Shown piece by piece: positions 1-6,052 of a DNA stretch of 9,970 nt. The notes beneath the pieces are model-generated. The model saw only the letters and a program-made list of their open reading frames with translations. It made no database searches and was not told the DNA's origin. The DNA lies in assembly GCA_965367215.1 (NCBI GenBank), contig CBDUIJ010000212.1, positions 1 to 9,970 of the forward strand, in the 5' to 3' direction. The translations under genes and the position numbers were made by a program. The stretch comes from Granulosicoccus sp965367215. GTDB taxonomy: Bacteria; Pseudomonadota; Gammaproteobacteria; Granulosicoccales; Granulosicoccaceae. Numbering within the stretch: position 1 is the first letter of the stretch; every line of letters starts with the position of its first letter.

Positions 1-29
1 GGTACCATCCGCCCGTTTTCTTCTTCAGC

Positions 30-641
30 TCATTGAGGCTTTTCCGCAAAGTCGTTGAGGATCTGCACAGCGGTCTCGATGGATCGACGCACCGCGATGA
101 TGTCGTCCGCCTGCACGGCATCCCCCTGTTGAGCGTCTTCAAGCATCAGTTCTGTCGTGAGCAGAGCACCTTGCAGGGGAGTACGGATCTCATGCTGCAA
201 AGTCTTCACCTTGACCTTGGGCTCATCGGTAGACGAATCCTCTTTTTCCTCGTCGCTCGTCTTGAGTTTTCGCGTGCTGGATTCAATCAGCTGCTCAATG
301 GCCTGCATGGTGTGAGCGAGAGTCTTCGCCATGTCGGCATCCTCTACCTTGTCCAGATAGCCGGCAAGCAGCAGTTCGACCAGAGACAGCTGACAACTTC
401 GAAGCTCGGCACAGAAGGCGGCGACTGACAATTCGTCCGAATTTGCCATGGACGCCAGGTCGCCCGACCACTCCGTCAGGCTGGATTTCAGTTGGCTCTG
501 AGGATTCTTGCCCTCATTGAACTTGGCAAGCTCAAGGAAAATCGAGGCAACCTGTTCGCGTGAGTCCGATGAAAATTGCTGAACCTCCGGCAACTCTCCG
601 CGGGAATCCCAGGCATTCAGAAGATCGTTTCGACGGTTCAT
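30..641 (-). CDS. HisKA-domain protein without a kinase ATPase domain (203 aa)
   Basis: The protein is mostly helical and ends in a recognisable histidine-kinase dimerisation/phosphoacceptor segment. The H-box LQHEIRTPLQGALL puts the candidate phospho-acceptor histidine at about residue 150, after an acidic/lysine-rich linker (residues about 124-143). Only 53 residues follow the histidine, enough for the second HisKA helix. No N, G1 or G2 box of a HATPase domain is present before the TGA at 30-32. I chose the ATG at 639-641 because it overlaps the stop of the upstream gene as ATGA, which suggests translational coupling. The frame stays open upstream to 812, but that part is Cys/Arg-rich shadow sequence of the neighbouring gene. 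It is the last gene of the YqjE/YqjD-type operon within this window. It could be a phosphotransfer or dimerisation partner for another kinase, or a kinase broken near the window edge. The HisKA call is good; the function is unknown. Confidence 0.75.
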   Translation of the reverse strand: MNRRNDLLNAWDSRGELPEVQQFSSDSREQVASIFLELAKFNEGKNPQSQLKSSLTEWSGDLASMANSDELSVAAFCAELRSCQLSLVELLLAGYLDKVEDADMAKTLAHTMQAIEQLIESSTRKLKTSDEEKEDSSTDEPKVKVKTLQHEIRTPLQGALLTTELMLEDAQQGDAVQADDIIAVRRSIETAVQILNDFAEKPQ

Positions 642-913
642 GACAGGAAACGCCTGATGAATGGAGAAGCCTTGCCGGCAACCTTGAGGGCAGACAGCGC
701 CAGACTGGTCACCTCGAGTGTTGCAGGTGCTGCGCGTTTGAAACGGGTGATCAGTACGCCTGCAGCAAACGGCCACACCAGCGCTGCCGGTCGCGAGAAA
801 TACTCGCGACACTCCGCGTCACACTCATGAGCAATGTGATCCAGCCTCGATTGAGCATCGCAGCGTTTCAACCAGGCCTGCTCCACTGCCAACTTCTTAC
901 TGTCGAGCAACAT
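638..913 (-). CDS. Small membrane protein, YqjK-like (91 aa)
   Basis: This 91-residue protein has a charged, probably helical N-terminal half (residues 1-40). A hydrophobic segment around residues 43-57 (ALVWPFAAGVLI) follows, then a weakly hydrophobic tail ending in basic residues. The layout and operon position resemble E. coli YqjK, which sits beside yqjD and yqjE, but I see no strong sequence signature, so the name is by analogy only. The ATG at 911-913 lies 18 bases after the stop of the DUF883 gene and has a GGGAG ribosome-binding site about 8 bases upstream. Its TGA overlaps the ATG of the following HisKA gene by four bases. Expected location is the inner membrane. It is real as a gene because of the tight operon spacing; its function is unknown. 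Confidence 0.75.
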   Translation of the reverse strand: MLLDSKKLAVEQAWLKRCDAQSRLDHIAHECDAECREYFSRPAALVWPFAAGVLITRFKRAAPATLEVTSLALSALKVAGKASPFIRRFLS

Positions 914-931
914 GCCTCTGCGCTCCCGGGC

Positions 932-1207
932 CTAGCGGCGTCTGATCAGCAAGGTGGCAAGCACGCCCGCGGCGAAGGCGATACCCGCTGCCTGCAGCGG
1001 CTTTTCGTTGATGTACTTGGTGACCGTACCACTCAGTTCAGCGACGGACTGTTGCAGTTCCGCCTCCATTTCATGAGCCTTGTCAACCACATCCTCCGCT
1101 TTGTCCCGTGCTTTCTCCAGAGTTTCGTAGGCCTTCTCCTCTGCAGAGTCCAGAACTTCCTTCGCGGCGTTCTTCAGTTCTTCAGGCTTGGTGGCTGTTT
1201 GTGACAT
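932..1207 (-). CDS. DUF883 family protein, YqjD/ElaB-like
   Basis: This protein has the typical DUF883 architecture. A long, highly charged Lys/Glu/Ala-rich helix spans residues about 7-58. A conserved junction (YINEKPLQAAGIAFAAG) follows, and one C-terminal membrane helix (about 71-88) ends in a terminal Arg-Arg-Arg. In E. coli, YqjD, ElaB and YgaM are tail-anchored inner-membrane proteins made in stationary phase; YqjD associates with ribosomes through its N-terminal part. A similar role is an inference here. The start at 1205-1207 lies inside the end of the upstream YqjE-like gene, a 26-bp overlap, and has a GGAAG site about 8 bases upstream. The TAG stop is at 932-934. Family assignment is strong. 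Confidence 0.92.
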   Translation of the reverse strand: MSQTATKPEELKNAAKEVLDSAEEKAYETLEKARDKAEDVVDKAHEMEAELQQSVAELSGTVTKYINEKPLQAAGIAFAAGVLATLLIRRR

Positions 1208-1649
1208 GACTATCTGCTTCCGTAGGTTGAGGTTGGTTGTCTTCGGTACTGTTCAGACTTGAGCGCAGAGCTTCCCGAGTGCGTTTGAAGGCCAGAAGGC
1301 GGCTCAGCTTCAAAATGGTCCATGCGATCAATGCGCATATCACCAGCTGTAATCCCAGCAGTATGAGCAATGACGATAGCGCACTGAGTCCCATACTCTG
1401 CAGGGCTGCAAAGGCGGTTGCCAGTGCCACCAACCAGGTGATGGGAATCATCACGACGAGCACGACCAGAAAGGCCGCCATGAGACCTGCACTACTGGCT
1501 GCCAATCGGGCTTCAGCTACCGCCAGTTTGAGTGTGGTGGTGGTAACATCTGCCGTCGCCAGCGCTCGTTCGAGTAGCAGGGTGACTACGTCCTGAACAT
1601 GGGGTGTCTTTGTCGCGGTGGTATCGAGGTCGGTTTCCGGCACTGTCAT
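1182..1649 (-). CDS. YqjE-like phage-holin-superfamily membrane protein (155 aa)
   Basis: This is the first gene of the minus-strand operon. It matches the YqjE/Phage_holin_3_6 type layout. An N-terminal amphipathic helix (residues about 20-52, LLLERALATADVTTTTLKLA then AEARLAA) is followed by two hydrophobic membrane helices at about 53-80 and 88-115. A basic stretch (FKRTREALRSSL) and a polar disordered tail come after. Family members are inner-membrane proteins found next to YqjD homologues; no lysis role is implied by the holin name. The ATG at 1647-1649 has a CTGGAG site about 10 bases upstream. The 3' end overlaps the DUF883 gene by 26 bases. In E. coli the order is yqjC-D-E-K, whereas here E comes before D. 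Confidence 0.85.
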   Translation of the reverse strand: MTVPETDLDTTATKTPHVQDVVTLLLERALATADVTTTTLKLAVAEARLAASSAGLMAAFLVVLVVMIPITWLVALATAFAALQSMGLSALSSLLILLGLQLVICALIAWTILKLSRLLAFKRTREALRSSLNSTEDNQPQPTEADSHVTNSHQA

Positions 1650-1804
1650 GGACTACTGTCTCCAGGCGACTGTTTGCTGCGGTGCTTGTCTACGGTGGCA
1701 TGATCGCCCAATAGAGAGATTCCGTGTTTCGGTTGTAACAGCTACATGGTAAGGACTGATGCCTCACGGGCGTTTTGATACAGGTCAACGGAAAAACAGA
1801 TTCA
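1650..1804. promoter_or_regulatory. Divergent intergenic region between the yqjE-like operon and the homocysteine methyltransferase
   Basis: These 155 bases separate two divergent genes and must hold both promoters. For the minus strand a weak pair can be read: TTACAA (-35 side) and TCTATT (-10), 17 bases apart, about 70-90 bases upstream of the yqjE-like start. Only about half the positions match the consensus. I see no clear promoter for the plus strand and no riboswitch-like structure. Confidence 0.35.
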
Positions 1805-2689
1805 ATGCATGAAGTCACGCTGCTCGATGGTGGTATGGGTCAGGAACTGGTTCGTCGATCAGGCAAGGCTCCGTCGCCGCTCTGGTCTGCCACGGTGATG
1901 CTGGAGCAACCCGAGCTGGTCGAGCAACTGCATGTGGATTTCATCCGGGCGGGCGCAGAAGTCATCACCATCAATGCCTATTCAAGCACACCTGAGAGGC
2001 TGGCCAGGGATGCTGATGAGAGCCTGTTCGAGGCTCTGCAGGTCAGTGCCTGTGAAGCGGCATTACGTGCACGGGATAAGGGCGGCAATGACAAGGTGCG
2101 AATCACGGGTTGCCTGCCGCCGCTGGTCGCCAGCTATCGTCCTGACCTGGCTCCGGGGACGGCTCGCTCACTGGAGCTGTACCGTCAGATCTGTGCCGTT
2201 CAGGAGCCACATATCGATCTTTTTCTGTGTGAGACGATGGCCTCGCAAGCCGAGGCCGTCACCGCTGCAACCGCTGCCTGTGAGACAGGCCTGCCGGTCT
2301 GGCTGGCAATGACCCTTGATGACAGGAACCCGGAGAACCTGCGTGGTGGAGAGGCCCTGACGGATGTCATCAAGGCGCTTCGTGAGTTGCCGCTACAGGG
2401 TTTGTTGCTCAATTGCTCGCGACCCGAGACCATTGATGAGGCGTGGCTGCGCTTCGCCGCTGACAGCTCGGTACCGGTCGGTGCCTATGCCAACGGCTTC
2501 ACGGCAATTGACGCGCTGAAGCCGGGTGGGACGGTCAGTTCACTGGAGACCAGGAACGACCTGTCACCTGAGAACCATGCTGATTTTGCCATGCGTTGGG
2601 TTTCGCAGGGAGCAAGTTTGATCGGTGGTTGCTGCGAGGTAGGACCCGAACATATCGCCTGTCTGCGCCGCCGGTTGGACGAGCGCTAG
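1805..2689 (+). CDS. Homocysteine S-methyltransferase family protein (MmuM/BHMT type)
   Basis: This cytoplasmic (beta/alpha)8 enzyme is predicted to transfer a methyl group from S-methylmethionine, or another methyl donor, to homocysteine to make methionine. The N-terminus carries the family signature LLDGGMGQEL (residues about 6-15), and INAYSS and ETM segments follow. The zinc-binding cysteines are all present: NCSRPE near residue 204 and the C-terminal GGCCEVGPEHI pair near residues 276-277. From ATG 1805 the protein has 294 residues, close to E. coli MmuM (about 310). The frame also allows a TTG start at 1775, but the conserved barrel begins right after the ATG, which has a GGAA stretch about 11 bases upstream, so the ATG is preferred. 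It converges on the TetR gene, 35 bases away. The exact methyl donor cannot be told from sequence. Confidence 0.9.
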   Translation: MHEVTLLDGGMGQELVRRSGKAPSPLWSATVMLEQPELVEQLHVDFIRAGAEVITINAYSSTPERLARDADESLFEALQVSACEAALRARDKGGNDKVRITGCLPPLVASYRPDLAPGTARSLELYRQICAVQEPHIDLFLCETMASQAEAVTAATAACETGLPVWLAMTLDDRNPENLRGGEALTDVIKALRELPLQGLLLNCSRPETIDEAWLRFAADSSVPVGAYANGFTAIDALKPGGTVSSLETRNDLSPENHADFAMRWVSQGASLIGGCCEVGPEHIACLRRRLDER

Positions 2690-2691
2690 AC

Positions 2692-2714
2692 GAGAGTCTG
2701 TATGTCAGGCTCTC
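2692..2714. terminator. Short hairpin between convergent genes
   Basis: GAGAGTC (2692-2698) pairs with GGCTCTC (2708-2714) as a 7-bp stem with one G-T pair and a 9-base loop. It lies in the 35-base gap between the convergent methyltransferase and TetR genes. No T-tract follows on either strand, so termination efficiency is doubtful. Confidence 0.3.
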
Positions 2715-2724
2715 TACATGCGTA

Positions 2725-3315
2725 TCAAGCGCTTTGGAAAGAGTTGGTGCCTGCCGACTTCATGAGCTGCAACAGGGCGGTTTTCTGAGTATCCAGTCGC
2801 TCGGAGTTGTGCATGACGCGGTCGATCAGCAAAGCGCCTTCCAGGCCTGACATCACGAGCCGGGCCATCTGCTGTGAAGAGAGCTCCGTCGCCAGCTCGT
2901 CGCGCCGGCTGTCGAACAGATTCGCCAGCCAGTTTTCCAGATTGGTGAACACATTGGCCAGCAGCACCTGATTGTCAGCTTTCAAGGCGGCAAACTCCGA
3001 CGCCATCATGCACAGGAGGCAAACGCGATTGTCATGAGCAATCCCACCGAACACATCGACGAACGCCAGAAACTGCGTTCTGAGCGATCCGCCGCTGGTC
3101 GCTATGGCGTTTAGTTCTACAAAGAGCTTGTCTCTGTATTGTTCGATCAGTGTTCGCGCCAGATCCGATTTCTCGGGAAAATGGTAGTGCACGCTGGAAG
3201 ACTTGATGCCGACTTCATCGGCCAGCGTTCGAAAACTCAGTGCTTTCAGTCCGGTGCGTTGCACAGACCCTTCGGCTATTTCAAGAAGCCGGCTTCGGTT
3301 GTCATTCATTTTCAT
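2725..3315 (-). CDS. TetR/AcrR family transcriptional regulator
   Basis: This 196-residue protein has a standard TetR N-terminal DNA-binding domain. An initial helix (about 7-21) is followed by the helix-turn-helix segment ALSFRTLADEVGIKSSSVHYHF (about 25-46), continuing KSDLARTLIEQYRD. The C-terminal half is the helical ligand/dimerisation domain and includes RVCLLCMMASEFAAL, with a CxxC at residues 99 and 102. That segment resembles the conserved region of TetR subgroups that respond to electrophiles or oxidants, but ligand specificity is unknown. Two in-frame ATGs exist, at 3315 and 3309. An AGGGA site sits 3 bases from the first and 9 from the second, so the shorter form starting MNDNRSRLL may be the true product. 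Its target is not obvious: the gene stands alone beside a large intergenic region and may repress itself or a distant gene. Confidence 0.9.
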   Translation of the reverse strand: MKMNDNRSRLLEIAEGSVQRTGLKALSFRTLADEVGIKSSSVHYHFPEKSDLARTLIEQYRDKLFVELNAIATSGGSLRTQFLAFVDVFGGIAHDNRVCLLCMMASEFAALKADNQVLLANVFTNLENWLANLFDSRRDELATELSSQQMARLVMSGLEGALLIDRVMHNSERLDTQKTALLQLMKSAGTNSFQSA

Positions 3316-3322
3316 GTGTCCC

Positions 3323-3340
3323 TACGGTTGATGCTCCGTA
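3323..3340. promoter_or_regulatory. Possible TetR operator (5-bp inverted repeat)
   Basis: TACGG at 3323-3327 and CCGTA at 3336-3340 form a perfect inverted repeat with an 8-base spacer. It begins only 8 bases upstream of the first tetR ATG. Position and overall size (18 bp) fit an autoregulatory TetR-type operator, but 5-bp arms are short enough to arise by chance. Confidence 0.3.
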
Positions 3341-3512
3341 CCCAAAGAGGTTGCGCTCACCTGCACCTCGAATAGTTCATGTGTGTATGGTACGACAGGA
3401 GTACAGGAGCGACTTAGCGTCGGGAGTCACACTTGTAGTTATATATGGTCACTGAACAGACGCTGGCAACGGTGGCTGGGCTGCGGGCAGGCAGGGGAGT
3501 CGTATGCAGATA

Positions 3513-3518
3513 TATAAT
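3513..3518 (+). promoter_or_regulatory. Perfect -10-like TATAAT
   Basis: An exact TATAAT lies in ATATATAATGC on the plus strand. No good -35 is found 16-18 bases upstream (the region is G-rich), so it would need an activator or may be fortuitous. No gene follows closely; acs starts 566 bases downstream. Confidence 0.25.
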
Positions 3519-3536
3519 GCATTTCCCGCCGATTAA

Positions 3537-3566
3537 TACAACTGTGCCCTGATAGGTACAACCGTG
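3537..3566 (+). repeat. Direct repeat TACAACyGTG, 20 bp apart
   Basis: TACAACTGTG (3537-3546) and TACAACCGTG (3557-3566) are 10-base copies with one difference. They start exactly 20 bases apart, about two helical turns, so the two sites face the same side of the DNA. This is the geometry of tandem binding sites for a response regulator or similar activator. The binding protein is not known. Confidence 0.35.
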
Positions 3567-3622
3567 ATCCTGCCAGTCTGCCGCAGGAGGCACTCCTCGC
3601 AAGCGCCAGTGACGCCTTTCAC

Positions 3623-3636
3623 TTGACTCAGATCAA
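3623..3636. promoter_or_regulatory. Putative FNR/ANR box
   Basis: TTGACTCAGATCAA matches the FNR/ANR/CRP-FNR consensus TTGAT-N4-ATCAA at nine of ten defined positions. The dyad extends to ACTTGA...TCAAGT on both sides. It lies 448 bases upstream of acs and about 310 bases from the tetR start, far from either, so it may act on an unannotated transcript or a long acs leader. The match is good; its use is unproven. Confidence 0.45.
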
Positions 3637-3722
3637 GTCCTTGATGTTTCAGACGTGGTAATGCCTTGTTCGAGTGAGTCAAATTGGTGCAAGCCGTTTT
3701 CGCTACGCATGATTTCGCAAGG

Positions 3723-3763
3723 TTCTGGATCCTTCTGGATCAGGCTGTCTCATCCGGATCAGG
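3723..3763 (+). repeat. Triple TCTGGATC iteron-like repeat
   Basis: TTCTGGATC occurs at 3723-3731 and again at 3733-3741 (10 bases apart). A third, slightly changed copy TCCGGATCAGG is at 3753-3763; it matches TCTGGATCAGG at 3734-3744 except for one base. Offsets of 10 and 19 bases are near whole helical turns. It may be a cluster of regulator sites in the acs control region. Confidence 0.35.
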
Positions 3764-3865
3764 GGCCATTACTCCTTGCTCGTTTGCCTAAAATCAAAGA
3801 ATTTGAATTATTTTCAGGGGCGACAGGGTTTCCAGTGGTTTAGGTGGTGACTAACAGGTACTTTG

Positions 3866-3884
3866 TTGTTACTTTTGGTAACAA
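3866..3884. promoter_or_regulatory. Perfect 7-bp inverted repeat (operator-like)
   Basis: TTGTTAC (3866-3872) and GTAACAA (3878-3884) form a perfect dyad with a 5-base spacer, about 200 bases upstream of acs, inside the AT-rich part of the region. Its symmetry and size fit a dimeric regulator site. As RNA it would be a weak hairpin without a T-tract, so a terminator is less likely. Confidence 0.35.
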
Positions 3885-4070
3885 GTATGTTGAAAGAGGC
3901 CGTCAAAAAGTCGACTTTGAATCGTATGTTTGTTAAGTAGTTGTATTTCAAGGGAAAAAATTGACGCTGGATTCAAGCCTCAACGCTGTTGTGATTCATG
4001 GCTGCAAGAACTCTTATGGGGCAGTCATGGTGTGCGATGAAGCATTCGGACCAGCGTACTGAACAGGAAA

Positions 4071-4075
4071 AGGAG
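4071..4075 (+). promoter_or_regulatory. Ribosome-binding site of acs
   Basis: AGGAG lies 8 bases before the ATG at 4084, within a purine-rich leader. It fixes the acs start and gives the expected N-terminus. Confidence 0.8.
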
Positions 4076-4083
4076 CAGAAGTC

Positions 4084-6024
4084 ATGAGTAATGATCTACG
4101 GCCAGTTCCGGCCGAATTCGCTGCCAGTGCATTGGTTGACGATGCCAAGTATCAGGCGATGTATGCGCAGTCGGTTGATGATCCGGATGCGTTCTGGGGT
4201 GAGCAGGGCAAGCGTCTGGACTGGATGACGCCCTACACCAAGGTCAAGAACACCACTTTCGAATATCCGGATGTCTCCATCAAGTGGTATGAAGACGGAG
4301 AGCTCAATGTCAGTGTCAACTGCATAGACAGGCACCTTGCCTCACGAGGCGACCAGGTTGCGATCATCTGGGAAGGTGATGATCCATCCGACGACAAGAA
4401 GATCACCTACAAGGAACTTCACGAACACGTCTGCCGTCTTGCCAATGTCTACAAGTCGCTGGGTGTCGAGAAAGGTGACAGAGTCATTCTGTATATGCCG
4501 ATGATTCCGGAAGCGGCCTACGCCATGCTGGCTTGCGCACGAATCGGCGCCATCCACTCCATCGTTTTTGGCGGATTCAGTGCAGATGCTCTGGCGGATC
4601 GCATTACCGGGTCGAACGCCAAGCTTGTAGTAACGTCTGATGAAGGTTTGCGCGGCGGGCGCAGCGTGCCTCTGAAGGCCAATGCTGACAAGGCGCTGGC
4701 AAAGGTTGCTCATGAGGTCCGTATGGTTGTGGTGCAACGCACCGGCGGCAAGATCGATATGCGTGATGGCCTGGATTACTGGTATCACGAGCAGACTCAG
4801 GCGGTTTCGGCCGATTGCGAACCCGAAAGAATGAACGCGGAAGACCCCTTGTTCATTCTGTATACCTCCGGATCAACCGGCATGCCCAAGGGCGTTGTGC
4901 ACACGACCGGTGGTTATCTGGTCTACGCATCAATGACTCACGAATACGTGTTCGACTATCACGATGGTGATATCTACTGGTGTACGGCGGATGTCGGTTG
5001 GGTCACCGGGCACAGCTACATTGTCTATGGACCGCTGGCCAACGGTGCAACCACCCTGATGTTCGAAGGTGTGCCCACATACCCCAGCCCATCCAGGTTC
5101 TGGGATGTGTGTGAAAAGCACAAGGTCAACATCTTCTACACGGCACCAACCGCCATTCGCGCGCTGATGGGAGCTGGTGAAGAGCACGTCAACAAGGCTG
5201 ATCTGTCCACCTTGCGAGTTCTGGGATCGGTCGGCGAGCCCATCAACCCGGAAGCCTGGAAGTGGTACGACGAAGTTGTTGGCAAGGGCCGCTGCCCGAT
5301 TGTCGACACCTGGTGGCAGACTGAAACCGGCGGTATCCTGATCTCGCCTTTGCCGGGCGCCACTGCGACCAAGCCTGGTTCTGCGACACGACCTTTCTTC
5401 GGTGTGCAACCGGTCATTCTGGATGCGGAAGGCAACGAGCAGACGCAGACTGAAGCCGAGGGTGTGCTGTGCATACGTGACAGCTGGCCTGGTCAGATGC
5501 GAACGGTCTACGGCGACCATGAGCGTTTCGTGTCCACGTATTTCGAGACCTTCAAGGGCTATTACTTCACCGGTGACGGATGTCGCCGTGATGCAGACGG
5601 CTACTACTGGATTACCGGCCGGGTCGATGATGTCATCAATGTATCTGGACATCGTATGGGCACGGCTGAAGTCGAGTCGGCTCTGGTGGCTCATGCCAAG
5701 GTGTCCGAAGCGGCAGTTGTCGGATTTCCTCATGACATCAAGGGCCAGGGTATCTATGCCTATGTCACCCTGATGGAAGGTGAAACGCCTACCGAAGAGC
5801 TTCGCAAGGAACTTGTCTCCTGGGTGAGACAGGAAATCGGACCTATTGCTTCACCGGATCTCATCCAGTGGGCACCCGGTTTACCGAAAACACGTTCGGG
5901 CAAGATCATGCGTCGAATTCTTCGCAAGATCGCGGAGAACGATTACGCCGCACTCGGTGACACGTCAACGCTGGCAGATCCTGGCGTCGTCGACGAGCTG
6001 ATAGAAAACCGCGCCAATGCCTGA
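4084..6024 (+). CDS. acs: Acetyl-CoA synthetase (AMP-forming)
   Basis: This cytoplasmic enzyme activates acetate with ATP to acetyl-AMP and then to acetyl-CoA, AMP and PPi. The protein has 646 residues, full length for the family (about 650). An N-terminal ACAS segment covers residues about 25-85. The A3 phosphate loop YTSGSTGMPKG is at 260-270. DTWWQTETGG at 408-417 carries the second Trp that limits the acyl pocket to acetate. The hinge/A8 motif ITGRVDDVINVSGHR begins at 510. PKTRSGKIMRR contains the catalytic lysine K607, the residue acetylated by Pat/AcuA-type enzymes and reset by sirtuins in other bacteria. No key residue is missing. The start is supported by AGGAG 8 bases upstream. It heads a plus-strand cluster with a symporter pair 141 bases downstream, which points to acetate scavenging. 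Lysine-acetylation control is known for the family and only inferred here. Confidence 0.97.
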   Translation: MSNDLRPVPAEFAASALVDDAKYQAMYAQSVDDPDAFWGEQGKRLDWMTPYTKVKNTTFEYPDVSIKWYEDGELNVSVNCIDRHLASRGDQVAIIWEGDDPSDDKKITYKELHEHVCRLANVYKSLGVEKGDRVILYMPMIPEAAYAMLACARIGAIHSIVFGGFSADALADRITGSNAKLVVTSDEGLRGGRSVPLKANADKALAKVAHEVRMVVVQRTGGKIDMRDGLDYWYHEQTQAVSADCEPERMNAEDPLFILYTSGSTGMPKGVVHTTGGYLVYASMTHEYVFDYHDGDIYWCTADVGWVTGHSYIVYGPLANGATTLMFEGVPTYPSPSRFWDVCEKHKVNIFYTAPTAIRALMGAGEEHVNKADLSTLRVLGSVGEPINPEAWKWYDEVVGKGRCPIVDTWWQTETGGILISPLPGATATKPGSATRPFFGVQPVILDAEGNEQTQTEAEGVLCIRDSWPGQMRTVYGDHERFVSTYFETFKGYYFTGDGCRRDADGYYWITGRVDDVINVSGHRMGTAEVESALVAHAKVSEAAVVGFPHDIKGQGIYAYVTLMEGETPTEELRKELVSWVRQEIGPIASPDLIQWAPGLPKTRSGKIMRRILRKIAENDYAALGDTSTLADPGVVDELIENRANA

Positions 6025-6052
6025 CCAGGGCATGACGCTGTCTTGAAGTAAA

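Larger units (their letters stand above)
3316..4083. other. 768-base intergenic region between tetR and acs
   Basis: I find no convincing protein gene here. The longest frames (62 codons at 3414-3602 minus and 3655-3843 plus) lack ribosome-binding sites and have unprotein-like composition. The right half (about 3780-3960) is visibly AT-richer than the flanking genes. The region holds the separate elements listed below: a palindrome beside the tetR start, a TATAAT, a 20-bp-spaced direct repeat, an FNR-like box, a TCTGGATC triple repeat and a 7-bp inverted repeat. A 29-codon frame also runs into the acs start (ATG 3998 to TGA 4087, overlapping ATGA). The length is large for an acs promoter and leaves room for an unannotated small RNA. 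Confidence 0.6.

Noticed and set aside
642..812. N-terminal extension of the HisKA gene to 812
   Set aside because: The extension is Cys/Arg-rich shadow sequence of the YqjK-like gene, and the ATG at 641 with the ATGA overlap is the natural start.
1182..1649. Phage origin suggested by the holin family name
   Set aside because: Phage_holin_3_6 includes chromosomal YqjE; no other phage gene is nearby.
1775..1804. TTG start for the homocysteine methyltransferase
   Set aside because: The extra ten residues precede the conserved LLDGGMGQEL start region, and no better ribosome-binding site supports TTG over ATG 1805.
3414..3602. 62-codon minus-strand frame in the tetR-acs gap
   Set aside because: No ribosome-binding site, unusual composition, and it covers the TATAAT and the tandem repeat.
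3655..3843. 62-codon plus-strand frame in the tetR-acs gap
   Set aside because: GTG start without a ribosome-binding site, and it contains the TCTGGATC repeats, so it looks regulatory rather than coding.
3988..4010. CRP-like half site (TGTGA) upstream of acs
   Set aside because: The second half TCACA is absent at the required spacing.
3316..4083. Sigma-54 (-24/-12) promoter for acs
   Set aside because: I scanned for GG-N10-GC with TGGC/TTGC context and found no acceptable match.
4930..5733. 267-codon open frame antisense to acs
   Set aside because: It lies wholly opposite conserved acs codons; the translated sequence has no recognisable domain and is a codon-bias shadow.
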